Shown here one piece after another: positions 1 to 9,426 of a stretch of 64,000 nucleotides of DNA. The notes below the pieces were generated by a model that searched no databases, was not told the origin of the DNA, and saw nothing but the letters and a program-made list of their open reading frames with translations. The translations under genes and the position numbers were made by a program. How positions within the stretch are numbered: the first letter of the stretch is position 1; each line of letters begins with the position of its first letter. This DNA is from Starkeya sp. ORNL1. GTDB lineage: Bacteria > Pseudomonadota > Alphaproteobacteria > Rhizobiales > Xanthobacteraceae. Where the stretch lies: NCBI RefSeq assembly GCF_012971745.1, contig NZ_CP048834.1, forward strand, positions 3,720,001 to 3,784,000, written 5' to 3'.

Positions 1-88
1 TCATCCCGGCCGAAGAGCCGGGATCGCACGAAGGTGAAGAACGTTTTCGCGATCCCGGATACGACCTGACGGCCGTTCCGGGATGACG
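1..88. repeat. Intergenic palindromic repeat, CGTCATCCCGG family (copy 1)
   Basis: Two arms, TCATCCCGGCC near 1 and GGCCGTTCCGGGATGA ending at 86, enclose internal copies of GGGATCGC and GCGATCCCGG. Similar elements occur at 2927, 14921, 16728, 18111, 30755 and 43543, always between genes. They can fold as long hairpins. Such REP-like elements are common between genes of Hyphomicrobiales; their function here is unknown. Confidence 0.75.
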
Positions 89-117
89 GCCCGAGCTGGA
101 AAGCCTAGAAGAGCCGC

Positions 118-840
118 ATGTCCTCATCAGCCCCCGCCTCCCCGCCCGGCTTCGCCCATATCGAGACCTGGGTGTTCGATCTCGACAATACGCTCTATCC
201 GCCCGGCCTCGATCTGTGGCGGCAGATCGATGTGCGGATGCGCGCCTATATCTCCCGCTACCTGAAACTCTCGCTCGACGAGGCCTTCGCGCTGCAGAAG
301 GATTATTACCGGCGCTACGGCACCTCGTTGCGCGGGCTGATGATCGAGCACGGCATGGACCCGGACGATTTCCTCGCCGAAGCCCATGCCATCGACCTCA
401 GCGAACTGGAGCCGGCGCCCGCGCTCGGCGCCGCCATCGGCACGCTGCCGGGCCGCAAGCTGGTCTACACCAACGGTTCGCGCGCCCATGCCGATGCGGT
501 GCTGGCCAAGCTCGGCATTTCCGAGCATTTCGCCGACGTGCACGACATCGTCGCGGCCGAATTCCATCCCAAGCCGCACGAGGAGGCCTATCGGCGCTTC
601 CTCAAGGCCCATGGCGTCGACGCCGGCCGCGCCGCCATGTTCGAGGACCTCGCCCGCAACCTCGAAGTGCCCGCGCATCTCGGCATGCGCACTGTGCTGG
701 TGGTGCCGCCGGGCCTCGGCGTCAGCCCAGCCGACCGCGAGGCGTGGGAGCATGAGGGCCGCGACGCCCACCATATCGACCATGTCACCGATGACCTGAC
801 CGCCTTCCTGGTGCGCGTTTCCGCCGATCTCGGCGATTGA
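118..840 (+). CDS. HAD-family pyrimidine 5'-nucleotidase (phosphatase)
   Basis: A 240-residue HAD hydrolase. Motif [12 protein letters not shown], lies near residues 19-29, with the nucleophile Asp and the acid/base Asp two residues on. Motif II is VYTNGS, and motif III is the Lys in FHPKPHEE followed by the acidic FEDLARN. The family dephosphorylates pyrimidine nucleoside monophosphates or similar small phosphate esters in the cytoplasm; the substrate cannot be read from sequence. It lies 53 bases before dapD on the same strand, an arrangement I recall from other rhizobia, so co-transcription is likely. The ATG is preceded by GAAGAG. A phosphoglycolate-phosphatase-like role is the alternative. 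Confidence 0.85.
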   Translation: MSSSAPASPPGFAHIETWVFDLDNTLYPPGLDLWRQIDVRMRAYISRYLKLSLDEAFALQKDYYRRYGTSLRGLMIEHGMDPDDFLAEAHAIDLSELEPAPALGAAIGTLPGRKLVYTNGSRAHADAVLAKLGISEHFADVHDIVAAEFHPKPHEEAYRRFLKAHGVDAGRAAMFEDLARNLEVPAHLGMRTVLVVPPGLGVSPADREAWEHEGRDAHHIDHVTDDLTAFLVRVSADLGD

Positions 841-893
841 CAGAAAGCCTTTGCTTCCGGACAAGTCCGTCCCGAAATCGGGAGAAGCCGTCC

Positions 894-1736
<843 letters not shown>

Positions 1737-1747
1737 GGAGGTCCGCC

Positions 1748-2917
1748 ATGGCGGCCGATCCCGTCGACATCGCCCGTGCCTTGATCCGCTGCCCTTCGGT
1801 CACTCCGGAAGAAGGCGGCGCGCTGACCTATCTGGCGGACCTGCTGGGCAATGCCGGGTTCTCGGTGCATCGGGTGAAGCTCACCTCGCCCGACACGCCG
1901 GATGTCGAGAACCTCTATGCCCGGTTCGGCACCAAGGGGCCGAATTTCTGCTTCGCCGGCCATACCGACGTGGTGCCGCCGGGTGATGAGACGCGCTGGC
2001 GCTTCCCGCCCTTCGAGGGCGCGCTCCAGGACGGCCGGCTGCATGGTCGTGGTGCGGTCGACATGAAGGGCGGCGTGGCTGCCATGGCCGCGGCGGCGCT
2101 CTATTTCGCCGCCGAGCAGGGCGAAGAATTGCCGGGCTCGATCTCCTTCCTCATCACCGGTGACGAGGAAGGACCGGCGATCAACGGTACCGAGAAGCTG
2201 CTGCGCTGGCTCGCCGACCGCGACGAGCGCATCGACCATTGCGTGCTCGGCGAGCCCTCAAGCCGCGCGGCGCTCGGCGACATGGTGAAGATCGGTCGGC
2301 GCGGCTCGCTGTCCGGCACGCTCACCGTGCACGGCAAGCAGGGCCATGTCGGCTATCCCCACCTCGCGGAGAACCCGATCCGCGGCATGGTGCGGCTGCT
2401 GAGTGCGCTGATGGCCGACCCGCTCGATGCAGGCACCGCACATTTCCAGGCCTCGAACCTGGAAGTGGTGACTGTGGATGTCGGCAATCCGGCCTACAAC
2501 GTCATCCCGGCGGAGGCCATCGCGCGCTTCAATGTCCGCTTCAACGCGCTGTGGATGCCGGCCACGCTAAGGGCGGAGATCGAGCGCCGGCTGCGCACCG
2601 CGGCCGGCAATGAGGTGCATTGGTCGGTCGATTTCGTCGAGCGCTCCAGCGACAGCTTCCTGACCGCGCCGGGCGAGTTCGTCGATCTGGTGACCGCCGC
2701 GATCGAGGCCGCGACCGGGCGCAAGCCCGAGCTCTCCACCACCGGCGGCACCTCGGACGCGCGCTTCATCAAGGATTATTGCCCGGTGATCGAGTTCGGC
2801 CTGGTCGGTAGCAGCATGCACCAGACCGACGAGGCGGTGCCGGTCGAGGAGCTGCGCGCCGTCACCCGCGTCTATCGCGGCATACTGGACCGCTATTTCG
2901 CGACGTTCGGGCGTTAA
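1748..2917 (+). CDS. dapE: Succinyl-diaminopimelate desuccinylase
   Basis: DapE removes the succinyl group from N-succinyl-LL-diaminopimelate, two steps after DapD in the same pathway. The 389-residue M20 metallopeptidase-type enzyme shows the first zinc site [10 protein letters not shown] (His near 72), the bridging Asp in [10 protein letters not shown], the catalytic Glu pair in ITGDEEGPA and the C-terminal zinc His in GSSMHQTDE. The ATG at 1748 follows GAGGAGG at an ideal distance; the longer open frame upstream runs through dapD and is a shadow. It forms an operon with dapD. Confidence 0.96.
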   Translation: MAADPVDIARALIRCPSVTPEEGGALTYLADLLGNAGFSVHRVKLTSPDTPDVENLYARFGTKGPNFCFAGHTDVVPPGDETRWRFPPFEGALQDGRLHGRGAVDMKGGVAAMAAAALYFAAEQGEELPGSISFLITGDEEGPAINGTEKLLRWLADRDERIDHCVLGEPSSRAALGDMVKIGRRGSLSGTLTVHGKQGHVGYPHLAENPIRGMVRLLSALMADPLDAGTAHFQASNLEVVTVDVGNPAYNVIPAEAIARFNVRFNALWMPATLRAEIERRLRTAAGNEVHWSVDFVERSSDSFLTAPGEFVDLVTAAIEAATGRKPELSTTGGTSDARFIKDYCPVIEFGLVGSSMHQTDEAVPVEELRAVTRVYRGILDRYFATFGR

Positions 2918-2926
2918 TCCCCCAGA

Positions 2927-3056
2927 CGTCATCCCGGAACGGCCGTCAGGCCGTATCCTGGATCGCGCAAACATCGGGCAGCGATCCCAGCTCTCCGCGG
3001 AGCCTGTCCTCGGGCTTGCCAAAGGCAAGACCCGTGGGCTGCGGCCGGGATGACGA
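2927..3056. repeat. Intergenic palindromic repeat, CGTCATCCCGG family (copy 2)
   Basis: Begins CGTCATCCCGGAACGGCCGT and ends CGGCCGGGATGACGA, so its two ends are inverted copies. It includes the sub-element CTTGCCAAAGGCAAG, also seen in altered form in the copy at 30755. It lies between the convergent ends of dapE and the next gene and could also help end transcription. Confidence 0.75.
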
Positions 3057-3079
3057 CATGTGTAGACGCGAAGGGTGTT

Positions 3080-3370
3080 TCACTTCGACCGCAGCGCCGG
3101 GGCGATGGCGCTGCCGGACACGCTTGACGAGCTGCCGGCGCTGTACGCATCGGTCGTTACCGAGGCGCCGGTCTTGATGCAGGTGTCCGAGCCTTCGATC
3201 CGCACATAGCCCGCGCCGTAGCTGTGGCACGGGCCGGGAGCCGGGCGCAGCGGCGGTGCCTGGTTGCGCGGCACCGGCTGCGGGCCGGCGGCAAACGCCG
3301 GGGAAAGCGCGATGGCCGCGATCGCCGCGACAGCGCCCGCGCCCGCGAATCCGTTCCGTATCGACGCCAT
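3080..3370 (-). CDS. Small secreted protein with porin-like N-terminal motif
   Basis: A 96-residue product with a clear signal peptide: a short basic start, a hydrophobic run of A, V and I, and a likely cleavage after AFA near residue 27. The mature part holds CHSYGAGYVRIEGSDTC followed by IKTG, which closely resembles the conserved start of mature Hyphomicrobiales porins of the Omp2/RopA type (C-x-x-Y-G-A-G-F-x-x-I-P-G-T-D-T-C-I-K). The barrel that should follow is absent; a Ser/Ala-rich tail ends the protein. It may be a porin relic or a small periplasmic protein with the same disulfide-closed motif. It stands alone, divergent from the NUDIX gene. Confidence 0.6.
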   Translation of the reverse strand: MASIRNGFAGAGAVAAIAAIALSPAFAAGPQPVPRNQAPPLRPAPGPCHSYGAGYVRIEGSDTCIKTGASVTTDAYSAGSSSSVSGSAIAPALRSK

Positions 3371-3472
3371 GCCATCCTCCAGCTCAATGAAGGCAGCCTA
3401 GCCTCGATTGCGGCATCACGCGGGCGGCGCTACCGACTAGATTGAAGCGCCGATTCACCGGAGCGACCTCGA

Positions 3473-3916
3473 ATGCCGACCTCCCCAATCCGTCCCACCA
3501 TTCGTCCGGTTCTCGCCGTCAGCGCCGCCGTGTTTCGCGACGGCAAGGTGCTGCTGGCGCAGCGCGGCGCCAAGCTCGGCCGCGGGCTGTGGACCCTGCC
3601 CGGCGGGCGGGTCGAACCGGGGGAGGCGCTCGCCGACGCTGCGGCCCGCGAGGTGATGGAGGAGGTCGGCGTCGCATGCGCGATCATCGGCGTCGCCGGC
3701 GCGCTGGACATCATCCATCGCGACGCCGACGGCAACCTGACCACGCATTTCGTCGTGGTCTGCCACGCGGCAGAATGGCGCGCCGGCGAGGCCGCAATCG
3801 GTCCGGAAGCGCAGGCGGTGGGATGGTTCGATCCCGACACGCTCACGCAGGAACCCATGACCGAGGGCCTCGCCGGCATGGTGGCGGCCGCCGCACGCAT
3901 GTCCCGCGAAAGCTGA
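3473..3916 (+). CDS. NUDIX hydrolase
   Basis: A 147-residue NUDIX protein. The Nudix box (G-x5-E-x7-R-E-x-x-E-E-x-G) is complete at about residues 44-66 ([10 protein letters not shown], then REVMEEVG), giving the Mg-binding helix that cleaves nucleoside diphosphates linked to another moiety. The length and the [23 protein letters not shown] start resemble ADP-ribose pyrophosphatase/MutT-like housekeeping proteins, but the substrate is not decidable. It ends convergent with the GNAT gene. Confidence 0.88.
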   Translation: MPTSPIRPTIRPVLAVSAAVFRDGKVLLAQRGAKLGRGLWTLPGGRVEPGEALADAAAREVMEEVGVACAIIGVAGALDIIHRDADGNLTTHFVVVCHAAEWRAGEAAIGPEAQAVGWFDPDTLTQEPMTEGLAGMVAAAARMSRES

Positions 3917-3969
3917 AGAGCTTTCGCGATCAGAGCATGCACGATTGTGACGGCAACCGCCGGGTGGGG

Positions 3970-4557
3970 TCACGCCGAGCGGCGGAACTCCGACGCGGCC
4001 TCGCGGGCGATCAACTCCGGGAGGCTCGGCGCGGCGATCTCGCCGCCGGTCGGGCTGACGAGGCCGCGGGCGCCGGCAAGCGCACCAGGCTTCAGCTCCA
4101 GCCCGAGGAAGCGGCTGCGCTCGAAGGCGCCGGGCATCCACAGGCCTTCGGTGAGCCCGGTGGAGAAGCCGAAGCGCTCATAATAGGGCGCGTCGCCAAC
4201 CAGCATGATGGCGCCATGGCCGAGGCGCGCGGCCTCGTTGATCGCGGTCGTCATGAACGCCTTGCCGAGGCCGCGGTCGCGGAACCACGGGTGCACCGCC
4301 AGCGGGCCGAGCAGCAGCGCCGGACGCGCCGGGCCGGCCGTCACGTGCCACAGCCGCACCGTGCCGACCAGACGGCCATCGGGGCCGTGCGCGGCAAGGG
4401 ACAAGCCATCAGCCGGCAAACGACCTTCGCGCAGACGCTCCGAGGTCTTGGCGAAGCGCGCGGCGCGGCCGAAGGCGAGGTCGAGCAGCGTCTCGCGCTG
4501 GGCGACGTCGGCGCTGGTCTCGAGGGTGATGGCGGGGGTGGTGCGAGCGAAGTCCAT
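3970..4557 (-). CDS. GNAT family N-acetyltransferase (YhbS-like)
   Basis: A 195-residue acetyltransferase. The acetyl-CoA pyrophosphate-binding motif R-x-x-G-x-G is seen in RDRGLGKAFM, after the usual beta-strand LGPLAVHP; PYYERFGF is the typical C-terminal motif. These enzymes move an acetyl group from acetyl-CoA to an amine; the substrate is unknown. The frame is open 22 codons further upstream, but the ATG at 4557 follows TTTTTGAGG at good distance and gives the normal family start. It is downstream of the decarboxylase gene on the same strand, separated by about 190 bases containing a hairpin-forming repeat. Confidence 0.85.
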   Translation of the reverse strand: MDFARTTPAITLETSADVAQRETLLDLAFGRAARFAKTSERLREGRLPADGLSLAAHGPDGRLVGTVRLWHVTAGPARPALLLGPLAVHPWFRDRGLGKAFMTTAINEAARLGHGAIMLVGDAPYYERFGFSTGLTEGLWMPGAFERSRFLGLELKPGALAGARGLVSPTGGEIAAPSLPELIAREAASEFRRSA

Positions 4558-4629
4558 GGCGGCCTCAAAAACCCGCAGTGCGGGAAAAAGAGGAAAGGGA
4601 ATTGTGGAAGTCCATGCGGCCACTGGTCC

Positions 4630-4738
4630 CCGCCCTTCTCCCTCATCCCCGGGTGTCGTCCCGAGGGGCCGGATCGCGCCGTGGCGCGCCAGTCGGCCGG
4701 GTCAATTCCCGGCCATGAGGGAGGGGAGGGAGCCGTCC
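4630..4738. repeat. Intergenic inverted repeat with CTCCCTCAT/ATGAGGGAG ends
   Basis: CTCCCTCATCCCCGGG near 4640 is mirrored by CCCGGCCATGAGGGAGG near 4712. It lies between the decarboxylase gene and the acetyltransferase gene. It resembles the palindromic repeats elsewhere in the window but is not clearly the same family. Confidence 0.5.
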
Positions 4739-4743
4739 GCCGC

Positions 4744-5874
4744 TCAGATCACATAGGATCGGAGCGGGTCGAAGCCGTTGAACGCCACCGCCGAATAGGT
4801 GGTGGTGTAGGCGCCGGTGGCCTCGATCAGCAACTTGTCGCCGATGGCGAGGGACACCGGCAGCATTACCGGGGTCTTCTCGTACATGACGTCGGCGCTG
4901 TCGCAGGTCGGGCCGGCGAGCACGCAGGGCTCCACGTCGTCGCCGTCCCGCGGGGTGCGGATCGGGTAACGGATCGCCTCTTCCATGGTCTCGGCGAGGC
5001 CGCCGAACTTGCCGATGTCGAGATAGACCCAGCGCACCGGGTCATCCTCGGACTTCTTCGAGATCAGCACGACCTCGGCCTCGATCACGCCCGCCGCGCC
5101 AACCATGCCGCGGCCCGGCTCGATGATGGTGTCCGGGATCGCGTTGCCGAAGTGCCGGCTGAGCGCGCGGAAGATCGCCTCGCCATAGGCTTCGGCCGCC
5201 GGCACGTCCTGCAGGTAGCGAGCCGGGAAGCCGCCGCCGAGATTGACGAGCGAGAGCTGGATGCCGCGCTCGGCGCACTCGCGGAAGATCGCCGAGGCGG
5301 AGGCGAGCGCCGAATCCCACGCTTCGACATTCTTCTGCTGCGAACCGACATGGAACGAGATGCCATAGGCATGCAGGCCCAGGCGATGGCCATGCTCCAG
5401 CACGTCCGCGGCCATTTCGGGCACGCAGCCGAACTTGCGGGACAGCGGCCACTCGGCGCCGGCGCCGTCGCACAGGATGCGGCAGAAGATCTTGGCGCCA
5501 TGAGCGACGCGGGCGATCTTCTCGACCTCAGCCTTGCAGTCGACGGAGAACAGGCGAACGCCCAGCCGGAAGGCGCGCTCGATGTCGCGCTCCTTCTTGA
5601 TGGTGTTGCCGAAGGAGATGCGGTCCGGGCTCGCGCCGGCGGCCATCGCCATCTCGATCTCGGCGACCGACGCGCAGTCGAAGCACGAGCCGAGCTCGGC
5701 AAGCAGCGACAGAACTTCCGGCGCCGGGTTCGCCTTCACGGCATAGAACACGCGGGTGTCCGGCAGCGCATGCGCCAGCGCGGAATAATTGGAACGGACA
5801 ACGTCCAGATCGACGACGACGCAAGGACCATCCTCACGTCGGTTGCGAAGGAATTCGCGAATACGGTCGGTCAT
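4744..5874 (-). CDS. Ornithine/lysine decarboxylase, fold-type III PLP enzyme
   Basis: A 376-residue alanine-racemase-fold decarboxylase of the eukaryotic ornithine decarboxylase group, making putrescine (or cadaverine) for polyamine synthesis. PLP-binding Lys47 is in FYAVKANP, the PLP phosphate loop is EPGRGMVG, and the catalytic Cys from the partner subunit is in GPTCDSADV. Alphaproteobacterial members often accept both ornithine and lysine, and the sequence does not decide between them. The ATG at 5874 follows GGGAGAA; the open frame 14 codons upstream has no such site. A long leader upstream (5890-6300) suggests RNA-level control, as expected for this gene in the group. Confidence 0.92.
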   Translation of the reverse strand: MTDRIREFLRNRREDGPCVVVDLDVVRSNYSALAHALPDTRVFYAVKANPAPEVLSLLAELGSCFDCASVAEIEMAMAAGASPDRISFGNTIKKERDIERAFRLGVRLFSVDCKAEVEKIARVAHGAKIFCRILCDGAGAEWPLSRKFGCVPEMAADVLEHGHRLGLHAYGISFHVGSQQKNVEAWDSALASASAIFRECAERGIQLSLVNLGGGFPARYLQDVPAAEAYGEAIFRALSRHFGNAIPDTIIEPGRGMVGAAGVIEAEVVLISKKSEDDPVRWVYLDIGKFGGLAETMEEAIRYPIRTPRDGDDVEPCVLAGPTCDSADVMYEKTPVMLPVSLAIGDKLLIEATGAYTTTYSAVAFNGFDPLRSYVI

Positions 5875-5889
5875 GGCGTTCTCCCACAG

Positions 5890-6300
5890 ACCCGAAGCTT
5901 CGACCCATGGATGCAATCACCCGCCCGCGACGCCATAGGGCCGCGTTCGTGGCGAGAGTTCGCATCCGCCCTGCCAGTCTTGCGACTGGCTGATAGGAGC
6001 CGTGGCAGCGATACGTTCGTGAGCGCGTGTGGAGAGCGCTCTCGTTCGATCGTCGCCTTCGCTTGGATTGGGAGTTACCCTTTCCGCACGCCCGGCAAGA
6101 AGTAGTGCCTCTTCAGTTTCGACGACCTTTGGAGGGTCGGCAGAGACCAAAAAAGCCCGCTACGTCGTTGCTTCAAGTCACGTTCCCCGCTGAGAGCGAG
6201 GTGCGCCGGTTTCGCCTCCGGCTACCGATCTTCTCTGGCGACTTTCCGGCCTCTTGTCCGGACTTCCGCCGATCGGCACGCGACCACAGGCACGTGCGAA
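5890..6300 (-). ncRNA. Candidate speF-type leader RNA upstream of the decarboxylase
   Basis: The 530 bases between the decarboxylase and its upstream neighbour hold no convincing gene. On the minus strand the stretch carries short hairpins, for example CCGGAGGCGAAACCGG near 6208-6223, a T-rich tract GCTTTTTTGG near 6148-6157, and AGCCAGTCGCAAGACTGGC near 5970-5990. A structured leader of about 400 nt upstream of alphaproteobacterial speF/odc genes is known (the speF motif, Corbino et al.). Position and size fit, but I did not align it to the family, so the identity and the ends are an inference. A short frame from 6150 to 5917 is open here and probably not translated. Confidence 0.4.
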
Positions 6301-6404
6301 TATTGGGCAAGGCGTGATGTAGGACTAATCACCTTCATATGCAAGAAGGTTTCGGGGAATTTTGCATACCGCCGGATTTCGTGACCGGCGAAACACGCCC
6401 CGGC

Positions 6405-6893
6405 TCAGGATTTGGCTCGTCTTTTGAGCAATTCGAGAGTGGTGAACGCACGGTCGAGATCAGCCTGAACCTCGAGTCCGCAGCCCGACAGGTGGACCAG
6501 AAGCGCCTGGAACGCCGCGATCTCCGCGTGGGTCAACTGCCCGATATTCCCTAGGAAATAATCGTCCCACAGGTTCGGATCAGACCGCTGAAGCAAAAAG
6601 AGAACGCTCCCGAATGCCAAAAGATATGGATATGGCTCCTGCAGGCTCAGTGTAAGCAAACTTGGTAGATAATAGCAGAACGCCTGGCCGTTGAAAAAGT
6701 ACGGAGCCACCGTACGCTCTCTCCAATGCTCAACGGTCACCTCGCGCCACGTCGTTCCGGTGAATGCCAACGCCTCATCATCGTCGCCGTCGTGCCAGGG
6801 CATCAGGTGATACAAGACCCATGGCGGCATTTTCCGATGAGCGAAAGCTGCCTCAATCAGTGCGGTAAGCCGATTGACCTCGCTGGTTGTCAT
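6405..6893 (-). CDS. Hypothetical protein, DUF6714-like
   Basis: A 162-residue cytoplasmic protein without a signal peptide or membrane span. The pattern of an aromatic-rich N-terminal half (W, Y, H) followed by FCYYLPSLLTLSL and a C-terminal helix resembles DUF6714 proteins, whose function is unknown. The DNA looks lower in GC than the flanking genes and uses more A/T-ending codons, which hints at a separate origin. The ATG follows GAGAAC. The gene is alone, upstream of the decarboxylase leader. No function is proposed. Confidence 0.65.
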   Translation of the reverse strand: MTTSEVNRLTALIEAAFAHRKMPPWVLYHLMPWHDGDDDEALAFTGTTWREVTVEHWRERTVAPYFFNGQAFCYYLPSLLTLSLQEPYPYLLAFGSVLFLLQRSDPNLWDDYFLGNIGQLTHAEIAAFQALLVHLSGCGLEVQADLDRAFTTLELLKRRAKS

Positions 6894-7014
6894 GCGCCGT
6901 TCTCAAATTTTAGCCCTGCAGCCGATGCGCTGCCGCTGAGGCAGCTATCCGCCATGTGTGTGGACGCTACCAAGCGGCGGGATTTCAATGCGCGCCCCAT
7001 TGGGGGGACACACA

Positions 7015-7413
7015 ATGCGCAAGATCACAATCCTTCTCGCTTCGCTTCTCGCCCTCGCCGCCATCCCGGCGTGGGCCGAGACCATCGACGTCAGCGACAA
7101 TCATGGCGGCAGCGTCATGGCCTATGATGCGCGCTGGGCGGCTTATGCCACGCGCGGCGTGGATGTGCGCATCATCGGGCCGTGCCAGTCGGCCTGCACG
7201 GTGTTGCTCGGGCACATTGCGCGGCAGAAGATCTGAGTGACGCCGCAAGCCAGTTTCGGCTTCCACCTCGCCAACAAGCCCCAAGCCACCGCGACGCTGG
7301 AGCAAGGCTACGCGCCGGACATCAAGGCGTGGATCGCGCAGCATGGCGGGCTGACGCACGACTTCATCTGGATGCGCGCGCCGGACACCTATCGCTATTT
7401 TCACAAATGCTGA
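7015..7413 (+). pseudogene. Secreted conserved protein interrupted by in-frame TGA
   Basis: From the ATG at 7015 the frame gives a signal peptide (MRKITILLASLLALAAIPAWA) and a mature start ETIDVSDNHGGSVMAYD. It meets TGA at 7234-7236, just after IARQKI. The same frame continues open for 58 codons to 7413 (VTPQASFGFHLANKP..., ending FHKC). The two halves join without a frame change into one 132-residue family member: GPCQSACTVLLG upstream and VTPxASFGFH downstream are two halves of a motif which, in related rhizobial periplasmic proteins as I recall them, reads (I/V)C-VTP. A TGC-to-TGA change at that Cys would explain the break. Read it as a recently broken gene, a sequencing error, or possibly readthrough. 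The ATG lacks a strong ribosome site. Confidence 0.7.
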
Positions 7414-7436
7414 TGTCGCGGATGCCGCGACGCAGC

Positions 7437-7691
7437 TCAGGCTTCGGTGAAGGGCTCGACCTGCTTGGCGCGCACCACGAAGCGGTAGATGCCATAGACG
7501 GCGAGCGCGGCGAACACGCCTTCGAAGGCGAGCTCCCATTCCCAACTCGCCTCGAACAGGGCGGCAAGCGCCCATCCGGCAGCAAGGCCAGCGCCGATCA
7601 GTTCGGCGCCCAACAGGATCGCGGCGCTGACGACCGTGGTGACATGGTCCCAGCGGATGCGCCTGGTGCGGGTGACGGGACTGCTCATCAT
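7437..7691 (-). CDS. Small two-span membrane protein, unknown function
   Basis: An 84-residue product with a basic N-terminus (RTRRIRWDH) and two hydrophobic segments, about 18-43 and 51-70, ending in a short polar tail. This is a small inner-membrane protein; I do not recognise the family. It starts at 7691 (or the next Met, 7688), divergent from the gamma-glutamyltransferase-like gene. Confidence 0.55.
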   Translation of the reverse strand: MMSSPVTRTRRIRWDHVTTVVSAAILLGAELIGAGLAAGWALAALFEASWEWELAFEGVFAALAVYGIYRFVVRAKQVEPFTEA

Positions 7692-7780
7692 TCTCTGTCT
7701 CGGCTTAAATCGTGGCGCGCAAACTGCTATGCCGCGCCCTGCGGGTCAAGCCGGCCTGTCTTACCTTGAGGAATGCCGCC

Positions 7781-9376
7781 TTGGCTCAAGAGAGTTTTCG
7801 CGCCGGAACCGGCGTCGTGGCGGCCCCGCATGCCCTCGCCGTCGAAGCTGGCCGCGCGGTGTTGGAGGAAGGCGGCAACGCCATAGAGGCGGCGCTCGCC
7901 GCGGCGATGACCATCCCCGTCGTCTATCCGCACATGACGCATATGGGCGGCGACGGCTTCTGGCTGATCCGCGAGCCCTCAGGCCGGGTGCATTACATCG
8001 AAGCCTGCGGCTATGCGGGTGCCAGGGCGACCCGCCAGCGCTATCTTGATGCCGGCTACGATACCATTCCGACACGCGGGCCGCTCGCCGCGCTCACCGT
8101 GCCCGGGCAAGTGGCGGGATGGGCGCTCGCCATGGAGGCCGCGAAGGCCTTCGGCGGCCGCCTGCCGGCGAGCCGCATGCTGGAGCCGGCGATCCATCAC
8201 GCCCGCAACGGTGCGCCGGTGTCGCGCTCGCAGCAGCAACTGACGACCGACAAGCTCGCGGAATTGAAGGACGTGCCAGGTTTCGCCGAGACCTTCCTGA
8301 ATGACGGCAAGGCGCCTGAGGCCGGCACCATCCAGCGTTTCCCGCGCCTCGCCGAGACGCTGGAACAGCTGGCCCGTGCCGGGCTGGACGATTATTACCG
8401 CGGCGATGTCGGCCGCGAGATCGCCGCCGATCTCGAGCGCCTCGACAGCCCGGTCACCCGCGCCGATCTCGAAGCCTATCGCGCGGTGAAGCGCGAGCCG
8501 CTGGTGGTGAAGCTCTCGGACATGCGGGTGTGGTCCTCGCCGCCGCCGACCCAGGGGCTGGCGACGCTGATGATCCTCGGCATTTTCGACAAGCTCGGCG
8601 TCAACCACGCCGAGAGCTTCGGCCACATCCATGGCCTGATCGAGGCGATCAAGCGCGCCTTCCTGGTGCGCGACAAGGTGGTCACCGACCATGACCGGCT
8701 GAAGCACGACCCGATGGCCTTCCTCGCTCCCGAGGCGCTGGAGCGCGAGGCCTCGCGCATCGACATGCGTCGCGCGCTGCCATGGCCGCAGCCGGCCAGG
8801 CGCGGCGACACCATCTGGCTGGGCGCGGCGGACAAGAGCGGGCTCGCCGTCTCCTATATCCAGTCGATCTTCTGGGAGTTCGGCTCGGGTGTGGTGCTGC
8901 CCTCGACCGGCATCCTGATGCAGAATCGCGGCTCCAGCTTCTCGCTGGACCCGGCTGCGGCCAATCCGCTGGAGCCCGGCCGGCGGCCGTTCCATACCCT
9001 CAATCCCTGCATGGCGGAGCTGAAGGACGGGCGCGTCGTCGCCTTCGGCTGCATGGGCGGCGAGGGCCAGCCGCAGACCAATGCCGCTGTCCTCACCCGC
9101 TATGCCAGGTTCGGCGTGCCGCTCGGCGAGGCGATCGAGCGGCCGCGCTGGGTGCTTGGCCGGACCTGGGGCTCGGACGTGGTCAGCCTGCGGCTCGAAC
9201 CGCGCTTCGATTCGGCGCTGGTCGACGATCTCGCCCGCGTCGGCCACGATGTCGAAGTTTTGAACGAGCCGTTCTCCGATACCATGGGCCATGCCGGGGC
9301 GGTGGTGATCCATCCGCGGGGCGGTGTAGAAGGCGCGCATGACCCGCGTGCCGATGGCGGCGCAGCCGGGCTCTAG
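7781..9376 (+). CDS. Gamma-glutamyltransferase-family Ntn hydrolase
   Basis: A 531-residue member of the self-cleaving gamma-glutamyltransferase superfamily. The N-terminal part has the usual VVAAPHALAVEAGRAVLEEG and GGNAIEAALAAAMT. The probable catalytic Thr that becomes the new N-terminus after cleavage is in RRGDTIWLGAADKSG, where classical enzymes have T-T-H; DTIW marks a divergent subgroup that includes oxamate-type amidohydrolases. The C-terminal GGEGQPQTNAAV is typical. No export signal is evident. I prefer the TTG at 7781 because GAGGAA stands 8 bases before it; the frame is open from a GTG at 7712 that lacks a ribosome site. phnM starts about 90 bases downstream. Confidence 0.82.
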   Translation: MAQESFRAGTGVVAAPHALAVEAGRAVLEEGGNAIEAALAAAMTIPVVYPHMTHMGGDGFWLIREPSGRVHYIEACGYAGARATRQRYLDAGYDTIPTRGPLAALTVPGQVAGWALAMEAAKAFGGRLPASRMLEPAIHHARNGAPVSRSQQQLTTDKLAELKDVPGFAETFLNDGKAPEAGTIQRFPRLAETLEQLARAGLDDYYRGDVGREIAADLERLDSPVTRADLEAYRAVKREPLVVKLSDMRVWSSPPPTQGLATLMILGIFDKLGVNHAESFGHIHGLIEAIKRAFLVRDKVVTDHDRLKHDPMAFLAPEALEREASRIDMRRALPWPQPARRGDTIWLGAADKSGLAVSYIQSIFWEFGSGVVLPSTGILMQNRGSSFSLDPAAANPLEPGRRPFHTLNPCMAELKDGRVVAFGCMGGEGQPQTNAAVLTRYARFGVPLGEAIERPRWVLGRTWGSDVVSLRLEPRFDSALVDDLARVGHDVEVLNEPFSDTMGHAGAVVIHPRGGVEGAHDPRADGGAAGL

Positions 9377-9426
9377 CCTTGCCACAGCCCAACCATGGCT
9401 CGGCTATGGCAAAGCTGCGGCCGGGC

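Noticed and set aside
837..893. Upstream extension of dapD to 837
   Set aside because: The extension does not match the family; GGGAGAAG is placed for the ATG at 894.
3442..6105. Open frame of 887 codons running through the GNAT and decarboxylase genes
   Set aside because: Overlaps NUDIX, GNAT and decarboxylase genes, which have motifs and ribosome sites; the frame has none.
7234..7236. Selenocysteine at the TGA
   Set aside because: No stem-loop of SECIS type was evident just after the TGA and the family is not a known selenoprotein; kept as a minor option only.
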